Assembly: GCA_016713035.1 (NCBI GenBank)
Contig: JADJPW010000003.1
Location: forward strand, 709,491 to 773,490
DNA length: 64,000 bases
DNA from: Verrucomicrobiaceae bacterium
GTDB lineage: Bacteria > Verrucomicrobiota > Verrucomicrobiia > Verrucomicrobiales > Verrucomicrobiaceae
Reading direction: 5' to 3'
The notes beneath the pieces are model-generated. The model worked only from the letters and a program-made list of their open reading frames with translations. It had not been told where the DNA came from and searched no databases. Position 1 is the stretch's first letter. Each line of letters starts with the position of its first letter. Both the position numbers and the translations under genes were made by a program. This document shows, piece after piece, positions 37,150 to 45,294 of this stretch.

Positions 37150-38177
37150 ATGAAAACCAAACTCACCCTCCTACTCGCCATCGCAGGCCTCGGACTCACT
37201 CCCTCCCAGGCCGAGCTAACAATACCCGACTCCAAACCGAATGCCCCAGAGCATCAGGCAGCGCCTCAAGCAGAGCAAAAAGCCGTCGCCTATCTCGGAG
37301 TACTCACTCGGGACGTGCCTGAGGAGCTTCGCACCCAGTTTTCACTCGCAGAGGGTTTTGGCCTTCTTGTTGAAGACGTCATGCCTGGCTCCCCTGCTGC
37401 CACCGCTGGCCTAAAGCCCCATGATGTGCTGCTCAAGCTCGCTGATCAGCAACTCGTCAATGCAGAGCAGCTCCTCACACTCGTACGCAGTCGCAAAAAA
37501 GGCGAAAACGTCTCCCTTTCCATCATCACTGGCGGCAAAGAATCCCAAATCACCGCCACGCTCGGAGAGCATATGACCTCCGCTCACCGTCCGCGCCCAT
37601 CAAGCCCTGCCTGGAACCAACCGGACATGAAGCACTTTTTCAGTGAGCGCTTCCAAAACAGCGACATGGGCGAGCGCCTGCGAGATCTGCAAAATGAAGT
37701 GCAAAAACATCAAGAGCGCATGCAGCAGTGGAATCATGGCCCCAAAAAAGACCACCTCCCCGCCCTACCTCCAGCTCACCCACGCGAAGAAGGTAAAAAA
37801 GAAGACACCACACCGCACAAGGCCCCATCCAGAGTGAAATCCACGTTCAGACTCAGGTCTCATCCGCTGCGGCCAATATCATCCGCCGTGACGATACGGG
37901 CGAATACCAGCTCAAAACTGAGGACGGGCGAAAAACCTTCATCGTTCGCCCCAAGGATGGCGGAGAGAAATCCTGGCCCGTAAACACCGACCAGGAGCGC
38001 CAAGCCGTCCCCGATGCCTACCGGGAAAAGCTCCATCTCTTCGACAGTGTGAAGATCGACATTTATCCCCCAGCAAACGGCCCGCAACCCACCAAGCCAA
38101 CGCCGCCCACTCAACCGACTCCCCCGACCAATCCTTCGCGTGATGGCGAAGAAATAAAACGCGGCACCTCCGTCTGA
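37150..38177 (+). CDS. PDZ-domain secreted protein, apparent frameshift
   Basis: Signal peptide (MKTKLTLLLAIAGLGLTPSQAE), then one PDZ domain (AYLGVLTRDVPEELRTQFSL; GLLVEDVMPGSPAATAGLKPHDVLLKL; VRSRKKGENVSLSII), a charged coiled region (LRDLQNEVQKHQERMQ) and a second part in another frame (NIIRRDDTGEYQLKTEDG; DAYREKLHLFD), giving about 342 residues if one base is restored near 37,826 in GGCCCC. There is no protease domain, so it is probably an adaptor or sensor. It follows the sigma/membrane pair by 87 bases. Confidence 0.78.
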
Positions 38178-38188
38178 GGTCTGCACAA

Positions 38189-38217
38189 GAAAGCCGGGGA
38201 AGGCCTCCCCGGCTTTC
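38189..38217. terminator. Bidirectional terminator between the PDZ gene and dnaB
   Basis: Perfect 11-bp stem GAAAGCCGGGG (38189-38199) / CCCCGGCTTTC (38207-38217), 7-base loop, flanked by T on the plus strand and by TTG on the minus strand, between convergent genes. Confidence 0.85.
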
Positions 38218-38235
38218 TTTTTGGCCTCCAAGGAC

Positions 38236-39753
38236 CTAGGGAGACTCTGCTTCCTCACTGCGCTCCACGAAGCGCATCGCATGGTCGATGAAGCGCAGTA
38301 AAACATCATCCGTGGGGCCATTTCGGTTCTTGGCCAAAATGAGCATCGCTTCTCCGCGTTTCTTCTCTTCCGCCTCTTCGTCCTCCACCTCCATTTTCCC
38401 ACCCGCGTAGTCAGAGCGGGTCAGCAGGCCAACCATGTCCGCATCCTGCTCGATGGAGCCAGACTCACGTAAGTCAGAGAGCACCGGGCGCTGGCCTTTG
38501 CGGCTCTCCACCGCACGATTGAGCTGTGCGAGCACGATCACGGGCACATTGAGCTCCTTGGCGATGCCTTTGATACCGGCGCTGATTTCTGCGATCTCGA
38601 TTTGGCGGTTGTCCTTCGCCCGGCGGCTGCCAGAGGTCATGAGCTGCAAATAGTCGATCATGATCATCTGGATGCCGTGCTGCTTCTTGAGCCGGCGTGA
38701 CTTTGCCCGCAGCTCCATGATGTCCAGACCTGGAGTCTCATCGATGAAGATATTTGCCTTTTGCAGATCACGCGTGGCCTTCGCCAATGCATCCTGCTGC
38801 GCACGAGAGAGTAGGCCACGGCTGAGGTCCTGCATGCTCAGACGGGCACGGGAGACGAGCAAACGACGCACCAGCATCGTGGCACTCATTTCCAGCGAGA
38901 AGACCGCGCAGGGCGTATTGCAGTCCACCGCGATATGCTCGACGATATTCATCGCAAGCGAGGTTTTCCCCATCGAGGGACGAGCAGCGATGACGAACAT
39001 TTCACCGCCCTGGAGGCCGCTACTCATGCTATCGAGCTTCGTATAGCCCGTGGAGAGGCCACGGAGCTGCCCTGGGTGCTCCAGCATGTATTGAATGCTG
39101 TCGATGGCGTCCATCACATGTTGTGAGAGTGTTTTGATCCCCTCCTTCGCCCCGATCGACTGACGCACCCCGAGTGCACGCTGCTCAGCATGATCGAGCA
39201 CGGTGTCGATATCCTCATCGAGCTGCTCTTTACCATGCTCGTAGGCGTAATGAATATTCAGCGAGCTCGCATAAATGAGCTCCCGCAGAATATGCTTCTC
39301 CATCACGATCTTGCGGTAGAAAGGAAAGTGCGCCGAGATCGGCGTGAAGGAAAAGAGATCACTGATCGCCGCAGCTCCCCCGACCTTGTCCAACAAGTTC
39401 TGATCCCGCAGCGTATGCGTGAGTGTCACGGGATCGACGGGTAGATTTTTATCGTAAAACTCCAGCAGCTTCTCGTAGATCGTGCGATTCGCGTCGTGAT
39501 AAAAGGCATGGGCAGGCAGATTCACGCGGCAATCGCTCAAACGCTCACTGGGGTCTTGCAGCAGGCAAGAGAGCACCCCTTTTTCCGCCTCGTCAGAGAA
39601 TGGCAAAGCACGATTGATCGAAGCGAGAAGCTCCTCTGCGGTGGGGATTTCACTGCGCTTTTTGAAGTCCTTTTTCTCCGGTTTGGAATTGGGCTCGCCA
39701 GCCCCATTTTGTGGGGAATCTGGGGAAGTGGAGGAAGTAGAGCTATCAGCCAT
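38236..39753 (-). CDS. dnaB: Replicative DNA helicase
   Basis: A 505-residue hexameric helicase that unwinds DNA at the replication fork. The N-terminal primase-interacting domain starts after a Ser/Pro-rich extension (LPFSDEAEKGVLSCLLQDP). The RecA-type core has Walker A ARPSMGKTSLA, the switch region MIMIDYLQLM and LSDLRESGSIEQDAD. The ATG at 39753 gives MADSSTSSTSP; earlier in-frame starts add no conserved sequence and no ribosome-binding site decides. Divergent from the Sel1 gene across 136 bases. Confidence 0.96.
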   Translation of the reverse strand: MADSSTSSTSPDSPQNGAGEPNSKPEKKDFKKRSEIPTAEELLASINRALPFSDEAEKGVLSCLLQDPSERLSDCRVNLPAHAFYHDANRTIYEKLLEFYDKNLPVDPVTLTHTLRDQNLLDKVGGAAAISDLFSFTPISAHFPFYRKIVMEKHILRELIYASSLNIHYAYEHGKEQLDEDIDTVLDHAEQRALGVRQSIGAKEGIKTLSQHVMDAIDSIQYMLEHPGQLRGLSTGYTKLDSMSSGLQGGEMFVIAARPSMGKTSLAMNIVEHIAVDCNTPCAVFSLEMSATMLVRRLLVSRARLSMQDLSRGLLSRAQQDALAKATRDLQKANIFIDETPGLDIMELRAKSRRLKKQHGIQMIMIDYLQLMTSGSRRAKDNRQIEIAEISAGIKGIAKELNVPVIVLAQLNRAVESRKGQRPVLSDLRESGSIEQDADMVGLLTRSDYAGGKMEVEDEEAEEKKRGEAMLILAKNRNGPTDDVLLRFIDHAMRFVERSEEAESP

Positions 39754-39889
39754 GAGAATAAGAGGAAAATCATGGGTTGTTTTGCCCATCCGAACAAACA
39801 AAGACTTGCATTTTTTATGCTTTCTCCCGAAAAATGAACGCTCCCCGCATCACCGGGTCCAAAGGCCACTCCCCCGTATTACTCAACCT

Positions 39890-41689
39890 ATGCTCCTCAC
39901 AGCAATCAAACTCAAAGTCGCCGCCCTCGCACTCGTGGCCGGCATCGAAACCAACGATCTGCCAAACCAAAGCGCTGAACTCAAAGCCACGCTCGACACC
40001 TTGGCTGCTGCCGAGGCCAAAGTGAAGGATAAGACCCAGGATCCCGTCGCTGGTAGCGACTGGAATGCTGCCTTCACCTCCGCCGTGCAGAAAGTGCAAG
40101 ACCTCGCAGCCAAAGGTGATGCAAATGCCAACTACGTCATTGCCAAGTGGGGCATCCTCACTGGCGGCAAAGACGTGAACATCAACGCCATCGTCGATCT
40201 CTACCGCAAAGCTGGTGAGAATCCCGCTGCACAGGTCGAGCTGGCTCAGATCCTCCTCCAAGGATTTAAACAGGACGCGGACAAAGCCCGTGAAGCAGTC
40301 GCGCTCATCATCAAAGCTGAGGCAGCTGGCAACAAGCTCGCTCGCCGCATGAAAGCTCAGCTCCTCCTCTCCGGCGGCGCAGGTGACCTCATCAAGCAAG
40401 ATGCTGGTGAAGCCGTGAAGCTCTTCCAATCCGGCAGCGATGCTGGCGATGGAGAGGCCACTCTGAGCCTGTATCAGATCTACTCCCGTGGTATCACTGG
40501 CGTGCCCCAAGACTTCGCAAAAGCCCTGGAAATGCGCAAGCTCGCTGCTGAAAAACAGAGCAATGCCACCGCTCTCGGTGAGCTGGGTGCCCGCCTCCTC
40601 AACGGCGACAAAGGAGATGGCAAATCCGCTCCAAACCTCGTCCAAAAGGACGTGAAAGCCGCACTCGACATGTTCGAGAAATCCGCTACCGGCGGTCTTC
40701 CTGCTGCAAATCGTATCCTCGGCCAGATTTATGAAAACGGCGTCGGTGAGAATGGCGCTGACGTGAAACAGGACTCCAAGAAAGCTTTTGAGCACTACAC
40801 GAAAGCCGCTCAGGGCAATGACGCCGCCGCTCTCTATCGCCTCGGGCTCGCCTCCGAAACCGGTATCGCAGCCTCTGGCTCCAAGCCCGATGACAAAGGT
40901 AACTGGGATCCAAAAGACATCGTCGTCTCCCCGAACGCTAAGAACGCCCTCGACCTCTACCGCCTCGCAGCCCAGAACAACGCGGCTGATGCCTTCTTCA
41001 AAGTGGGCTCCTTCTACGAATCCGGCACCGTCGTGGACCGTGATCCTGCCAAGGCCTTCCAGTTCTACACCCGTGCAGCCAATGCAGGCATCGTCCCTGC
41101 CATGCACCAGCTCGCTGGCCTCTATGCCAACGGCAACGGCACCACTCAGGACGTCGTCGCAGCCGCCGCATGGTTCAAGCGTGCCGCAGACTCCGGTTAT
41201 GCAGAGTCCCAGATCATCTACGGCGACATGAACGCCCGTGGTGCTGGTATGCCACAGAGCCTCGTCGCAGCTGAAGCCAACTATGAAAACGCTGCCCAAC
41301 AGGGCTCCATCCTCGGCCTGCTCCGCCTCGCCATCCTGCATGCGCAGGTCGGTGTCGCCCCAGAGCCACAGAGCGCAAAACCAAATCTCGGCCTCGGCTG
41401 GGCTTATGCTCAACTCGCCAGCGAGCTGACCAACAAATCCAACAATCCTGCCAAGGACCAGGTCAACGCATTCGTGGCCCAGCTGGATGCCGCAACGATC
41501 GATGGCAAACCTGCCATCACCAGCGCCATCAAGGAAGCTGGTGTCAAAGAACTCGCTCGCCTTAAAGAGAAGTTCAAAACCATCGTCGATGCAGTCAACA
41601 ACGCAGGTGGTGCCGCTCCTGCCGCAGAAGCTCCTGCTACTGAATCGAAGAAATCTGATTCGAAAAAGACGAAGACGAGAACGAAGTAA
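39890..41689 (+). CDS. Sel1-repeat protein
   Basis: A 599-residue protein of tandem Sel1-like (TPR-type) repeats, visible as units with A--WYRKAAE-G-A-A---LG spacing (e.g. AIVDLYRKAGENPAAQVELAQIL; NALDLYRLAAQNNAADAFF; VAAAAWFKRAADSGYAESQ). The N-terminus (MLLTAIKLKVAALALVAG) is a possible signal or anchor. The C-terminal tail is Ala/Lys/Thr-rich. Such repeats scaffold protein complexes, so the role is structural. A strong terminator follows. The large open frame antisense to it is a codon-bias shadow. Confidence 0.85.
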   Translation: MLLTAIKLKVAALALVAGIETNDLPNQSAELKATLDTLAAAEAKVKDKTQDPVAGSDWNAAFTSAVQKVQDLAAKGDANANYVIAKWGILTGGKDVNINAIVDLYRKAGENPAAQVELAQILLQGFKQDADKAREAVALIIKAEAAGNKLARRMKAQLLLSGGAGDLIKQDAGEAVKLFQSGSDAGDGEATLSLYQIYSRGITGVPQDFAKALEMRKLAAEKQSNATALGELGARLLNGDKGDGKSAPNLVQKDVKAALDMFEKSATGGLPAANRILGQIYENGVGENGADVKQDSKKAFEHYTKAAQGNDAAALYRLGLASETGIAASGSKPDDKGNWDPKDIVVSPNAKNALDLYRLAAQNNAADAFFKVGSFYESGTVVDRDPAKAFQFYTRAANAGIVPAMHQLAGLYANGNGTTQDVVAAAAWFKRAADSGYAESQIIYGDMNARGAGMPQSLVAAEANYENAAQQGSILGLLRLAILHAQVGVAPEPQSAKPNLGLGWAYAQLASELTNKSNNPAKDQVNAFVAQLDAATIDGKPAITSAIKEAGVKELARLKEKFKTIVDAVNNAGGAAPAAEAPATESKKSDSKKTKTRTK

Positions 41690-41758
41690 TCCTTCTTCGT
41701 GAGATACGGGCAAAAAGGTCAAAAACCCGCTTGTCAAAATAACGAGTCCATCTAGTCT

Positions 41759-41790
41759 CCGGCTCCCTTCGCAAGAGGGGAGCCGGTTTT
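41759..41790 (+). terminator. Terminator of the Sel1-repeat gene
   Basis: 9-bp stem CCGGCTCCC (41759-41767) / GGGAGCCGG (41778-41786), then TTTT, just before the tRNA. Confidence 0.85.
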
Positions 41791-41798
41791 CATTTTCC

Positions 41799-41871
41799 GG
41801 GGCATTAGCTCAGTTGGTAGAGCGCCTGCATGGCATGCAGGAGGTCAGCGGTTCGAACCCGCTATGCTCCA
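41799..41871 (+). tRNA. tRNA-Ala (anticodon GGC)
   Basis: 73-base cloverleaf: acceptor GGGGCAT/ATGCTCC with discriminator A, D-arm GCTC..GAGC, anticodon stem CCTGC/GCAGG around the loop ATGGCAT (anticodon GGC), and T-arm AGCGG/CCGCT with TTCGAAC. The 3' CCA is not encoded. Its last 15 bases form most of the element's attL core, so the gene is intact after integration. Confidence 0.97.
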
Positions 41872-41872
41872 C
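41857..41872 (+). repeat. attL core
   Basis: ACCCGCTATGCTCCAC, identical to 57722-57737; it covers the T-arm end, acceptor stem and discriminator base of tRNA-Ala. Confidence 0.92.
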
Positions 41873-41885
41873 TCCGGTATTTTCC

Positions 41886-41907
41886 GCCGCCTTCGGGCGG
41901 CTTTTTT
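41886..41907 (+). terminator. Terminator just inside attL
   Basis: GCCGCC (41886-41891), TTCG tetraloop, GGCGGC (41896-41901), then six T. It ends the tRNA transcript but belongs to the element. Confidence 0.85.
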
Positions 41908-41974
41908 GTGCCCATTTACGTAGGAGAGTTCACAAATTCACAGGATTACATGCCGAAATGAATAAAATGCCGGT

Positions 41975-42026
41975 TTTGTGGCTTTTTATTGTGGCAATAG
42001 GGCGGTTTTGTGGCTCTTTTGTGGCA
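41975..42026 (+). promoter_or_regulatory. Four TTTGTGGC direct repeats (possible integrase arm sites)
   Basis: TTTGTGGCT at 41975-41983, ATTGTGGC at 41988-41995, TTTGTGGCT at 42007-42015 and TTTGTGGCA at 42018-42026, all in the same orientation and directly before the integrase. A matching copy lies near attR. The arrangement fits arm-type binding sites of a tyrosine recombinase. Confidence 0.55.
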
Positions 42027-43141
42027 TGGCTTCAGCATTCCAACGCGGGCGTTCTGACATCTACATCGCATCGTTCAAGGCGTGGAGTGCCGCGCTGGGG
42101 CGTTGCGTCTGGCGTACACAGTCAACGGGCGTTCGAGACTACTCGGCAGCAATCGCGATTGCCCGGACGCTGGAGAATGGATCACAGGCAGCAATGGCGG
42201 GCAGTCTGACGCGGAGCAAGGCAGCGGCGATGGTGAACGACATCCTGCGGCTCGCGGGCCTGGAGGAGTTGGCACCGGCCCCAAGCCTGGCTTTGGCGGT
42301 CAAGGAACTGACAGAAGGGGCGGAGGTGGCAAAGGCCACGGCGCGGAAGTATGCGGCGCAGTGGACGACGTTGAAAGAATGGGCCGACGAACGAGCGGAA
42401 CGGCCCGTGTCCGCCTGGACAACGGCAATGATTAGCGATTACTACCGGCACTGCCGGGAGCGGTTCTCCGCAACGACGGCAAACGATCACCTGCGATTCG
42501 TGGGCATGGTGTTTTCGAGGGCGGTGAAGCTGGGGCATGTGACGAATAACCCCGTGGAGGCTGTGACGAGGCACCGAAACGACTCTGTCGAAAAGGAGAC
42601 GATCACGAGGGGGCAGCAGGCGGCCCTCTTGCGAGCGATGCGCAAAGCGAAGCGCCGCGACTGGTGCTGTCTGGCTGGCCTGGGCTGGCATACCGGCCAC
42701 CGGCTACAAGACCTGCTAGACGCCACGAAGGCGACGGGCGATCTGCTGACGCTGAATCCACGCAAGAAGGGCGGCAGAGGGCGCGAGGTGGTGCTGCCCC
42801 TGCCCCGCTGGCTTGCGGGCCTCCTGACGCGATTGAAGGGGTTCCAGAGCATCGAGAACGCGGACAACCGCAACGGGCGAGTCAGTGAGCAGTTTATTGG
42901 CTGGCTGAAGCTGGCGGGCATTGATCCGCTCCCTGTACAGCGTGGGGCGCGGATCGTGCATTGCCGGTCGTTTCACAGCTACCGTCACTCGATGCAGTCA
43001 CGGCTCACAGCAGCGGGTATTTCTGGGGAGCTGGCGCGGCTGGTGACGGATCATGAAAGCCCGAAGGTTGCGCGGCGTTATGTTCACGCGGAAATCGAAT
43101 CCCTCCGCGAAGCCCTGAAGAAAACAAAAAATAGAAAATGA
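42026..43141 (+). CDS. Tyrosine recombinase (integrase)
   Basis: Site-specific recombinase of about 371 residues. The SAM-like core-binding domain (VAKATARKYAAQWTTLKEWADER) is followed by a catalytic domain with Arg in HTGHRLQDLLDA, HSYRHS (His-x-x-Arg) and the nucleophile Tyr in VARRYVH; TDHES supplies the last His. The N-terminal ~60 residues resemble an arm-binding domain. The ATG at 42026 is preferred because an earlier start would read through the TTTGTGGC repeats. It should integrate and excise the element at tRNA-Ala. No excisionase is seen. Confidence 0.93.
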   Translation: MASAFQRGRSDIYIASFKAWSAALGRCVWRTQSTGVRDYSAAIAIARTLENGSQAAMAGSLTRSKAAAMVNDILRLAGLEELAPAPSLALAVKELTEGAEVAKATARKYAAQWTTLKEWADERAERPVSAWTTAMISDYYRHCRERFSATTANDHLRFVGMVFSRAVKLGHVTNNPVEAVTRHRNDSVEKETITRGQQAALLRAMRKAKRRDWCCLAGLGWHTGHRLQDLLDATKATGDLLTLNPRKKGGRGREVVLPLPRWLAGLLTRLKGFQSIENADNRNGRVSEQFIGWLKLAGIDPLPVQRGARIVHCRSFHSYRHSMQSRLTAAGISGELARLVTDHESPKVARRYVHAEIESLREALKKTKNRK

Positions 43142-43198
43142 TATGGGCGAGATAAAATTCCCATTTGACGAGCTGAAAAATGGGCGTGGAGTGGCGGG

Positions 43199-43744
43199 AT
43201 GAAATGGTTATTGATCGTATGTCTATCTCTGACTTCTTGTGTCTCGCACCGCGCTACAACGAAAGTTTTGCAGTCTCGGTACATCGGCAGAAGCGTGGAT
43301 GAATTCTTTACGCAACACGGCCCACCAAGGTCGGGGTATCCGCTGGGAGATGGCGGAATGATTCATGAGTGGGACTCGCCGGAAAATGAATTCACCATGC
43401 CAGGAAGTGCGCATACGACGGTCAATTATACTCCTAATGCGTATGGCTCAGGCGGCACCGCTTACGCAAACACAAGGTACACCGAGCCAACGAGGGTGGT
43501 TATGGGGTGTTCCGCACGGATCATTACGGATTCAAATCGAAGGATTACCAAGATAGCCATCACTAAAGATTCATGGGGAATGTGGACAACCTCCTTTGCT
43601 TATGAATATTTTTCAAACGAGCGCAAAGCTTCGGCGACGAAGCCAGCGCCTACGCCTACGGCATCTGGCCGCGACGCAACCTCAACAAGTCGAGATAAGG
43701 GAAGGAAAACCATCAATCGCGGAGGCACGCTGTTTCTTGAATGA
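43199..43744 (+). CDS. Small lipoprotein encoded by the element
   Basis: A 181-residue predicted lipoprotein (LSLTSC, Cys at about residue 14) with a BamE/SmpA-like opening (RYIGRSVDEFFTQHGPPRSG) and a Ser/Thr/Lys-rich tail. Its stop overlaps the next gene's start (ATGA at 43741). Secreted proteins beside an integrase often are lysogeny-expressed morons, but no function can be assigned. Confidence 0.6.
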   Translation: MKWLLIVCLSLTSCVSHRATTKVLQSRYIGRSVDEFFTQHGPPRSGYPLGDGGMIHEWDSPENEFTMPGSAHTTVNYTPNAYGSGGTAYANTRYTEPTRVVMGCSARIITDSNRRITKIAITKDSWGMWTTSFAYEYFSNERKASATKPAPTPTASGRDATSTSRDKGRKTINRGGTLFLE

Positions 43745-44175
43745 GAATTCTATTTTTTATCATCGCGGCGACGCTCTCTGCTCAAACTCCACTGGAGAAG
43801 TCTCTTGATCCAAAGAGGGTGTCGGCTCTCGGGCTCCACAAGTTAAGCGCCGAAGAGCAAGCGGAATGGGTGAAGCTGCTCAATCGTATTTCAGCTCGCA
43901 AAGAGGCGGATTCTTCCGCCTCAAAATACCTTGAGGCTCAAGGGTGGGAACGGGTGACTTACCATGGTGAAAAGAAGTCTAACTTTCAGAGTTATTCGAT
44001 CTTTAGCTTTGGACTATCTCAGAGGACATGCGCAGTCAAAACGCCGCTGTTTTTATTGTTACTGCCAGGGGATTGCTGGGCGAAAGTTTCCCCACTTGGA
44101 GACGGCTTGGACAGCGTCATAATGACAGATGGAAAAGAGCATCGCTTTTTCCTTGATGAATGGATTGAGTTGTAG
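43741..44175 (+). CDS. Small secreted hypothetical protein
   Basis: A 144-residue protein with a short signal peptide (MRILFFIIAATLSAQ), a helical segment (LHKLSAEEQAEWVKLLNRI) and a domain with two cysteines (SQRTCAVKT; LPGDCWAK). It is translationally coupled to the lipoprotein gene by a 4-base overlap. Function unknown. Confidence 0.6.
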   Translation: MRILFFIIAATLSAQTPLEKSLDPKRVSALGLHKLSAEEQAEWVKLLNRISARKEADSSASKYLEAQGWERVTYHGEKKSNFQSYSIFSFGLSQRTCAVKTPLFLLLLPGDCWAKVSPLGDGLDSVIMTDGKEHRFFLDEWIEL

Positions 44176-44177
44176 CC

Positions 44178-44462
44178 TCAAACGCTAGCCGTCCCCTCAA
44201 TGATCCGCTTTAGGAGCTGGCCACGCTCGCCGATTCCGCACCTGGAGTAGTTCAGTAACTTAGCGTCGATTCGGTCTTGAGCATCTAGCGGCAACGAGGC
44301 CCACGGCTTTGTCATGGAGTGTTCGCCCTGAACGAGTGCGTCATACCGAATCAGGCCTTTGATATAGGCGTTCCAGCTCGGATAACCGAGAGCCTTCGCT
44401 CGAATTTCCGCCACTTCGGCGAGGTCAGGAGGAAGTTTGGTGGAGCGGATTTTTGATGCCAT
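44178..44462 (-). CDS. Ribbon-helix-helix-like regulator
   Basis: A 94-residue basic protein (MASKIRSTKLPPDLAEVAE start, ATG at 44462) with a CopG/Arc-type ribbon-helix-helix pattern: a short strand (SKIRSTKLP) followed by two helices (AEVAEIRAKALG; SWNAYIKGLIRY). The start codon lies against an inverted repeat that could be its operator, and the gene is divergent from the glucosaminidase gene. It is one of only two leftward genes in the element and its only visible regulator candidate. Confidence 0.6.
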   Translation of the reverse strand: MASKIRSTKLPPDLAEVAEIRAKALGYPSWNAYIKGLIRYDALVQGEHSMTKPWASLPLDAQDRIDAKLLNYSRCGIGERGQLLKRIIEGTASV

Positions 44463-45294
44463 GATTGTCGGTAACACCGGGTATTACCGGCCAGAGCGCT
44501 TGGCGATGTTCCAGGAGTTTTCAAAGGCTCGCTATAAAACTGAAAATGGAGTCCGCACTCCAGTCTTCGATTCCGTAGAATATGAAAAACTCTCTGACCG
44601 CGAGAAACAATTATTCGCAGCTGCCGAGACCGGCAAAATAGACGGCGTTATCGTGGATGAGGCCAAAGAGCGAGAGGCTTCGCTGAAGGCAGCGATGATC
44701 GAGGATCAAGTAGAGGGATTCTATCAGGAGTTCCAGCAAAAGAACGGGCGCTTACCAACTCAGAAAGAAGCCAGTTCAAAGCTTTTAGAATTAACCTCTC
44801 CTTATTCAGCAACGGCCATCTTCGACGCTGAAATCTTCCCGCAGTATAAGACTCCGCAGGCATCCGGTTCGCCCTCTATTCGCGGATTCACGGATGCGCC
44901 AGAACTGGCGGATGCGTTGCCAGATGGGCTCGCGCCATACGCTTCTGACTTTCTGGAAGCGGCGCAGAAATACAACCTTGATCCGTATGCTCTCGCGGCA
45001 ATCGCGGCCCATGAAACGGGGAATGGCACGAGCAAGGCATTCAGGAATAAAAACAATGCCATGGGTGTTTCCAATTCTTCCGGCCCCCGCTCATTCGAGA
45101 ACGTGAGGGATTCGATTTTCGCCCAGGCTAAAACGCTCTCTGGCCCCATCTACAAGGGCGCTGACACCTTCGACGCGGTCGGGAGAATCTACGCTCCTGT
45201 TGGCGCTGAAAACGATCCTACGAGCCTAAATGGCTACTGGCCCGGTGGCGTCTCTTCTCACTACGCAAAACTGAAACAAAATGCCTCTCGCTAA
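44461..45294 (+). CDS. Glucosaminidase-domain phage protein
   Basis: A 277-residue protein (ATG 44461; ATG 44506 is an alternative start beyond the operator-like repeat). The C-terminal ~125 residues form a glucosaminidase/lysozyme-like domain (FLEAAQKYNLDPYALAAIAAHETGNG; NKNNAMGV; FENVRDSIFAQAKTL), with the catalytic Glu probably in AAHETG. The N-terminal half is helical and charged. It overlaps the start of the polyvalent gene by 14 bases. Cutting peptidoglycan during DNA ejection is the likely role, by analogy with internal virion proteins. Confidence 0.78.
   Translation: MIVGNTGYYRPERLAMFQEFSKARYKTENGVRTPVFDSVEYEKLSDREKQLFAAAETGKIDGVIVDEAKEREASLKAAMIEDQVEGFYQEFQQKNGRLPTQKEASSKLLELTSPYSATAIFDAEIFPQYKTPQASGSPSIRGFTDAPELADALPDGLAPYASDFLEAAQKYNLDPYALAAIAAHETGNGTSKAFRNKNNAMGVSNSSGPRSFENVRDSIFAQAKTLSGPIYKGADTFDAVGRIYAPVGAENDPTSLNGYWPGGVSSHYAKLKQNASR
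44469..44489. promoter_or_regulatory. Inverted repeat at the divergent RHH/glucosaminidase start
   Basis: CGGTAA (44469-44474) and TTACCG (44484-44489) with a 9-base centre, 6 bases upstream of the regulator's ATG; a plausible autoregulatory operator. Confidence 0.45.

Noticed and set aside
39815..41737. 640-codon minus-strand open frame antisense to the Sel1 gene
   Set aside because: It is the complement of a repetitive, codon-biased Sel1 gene; the plus strand shows clear Sel1 repeats and the antisense translation has no domain-like pattern.
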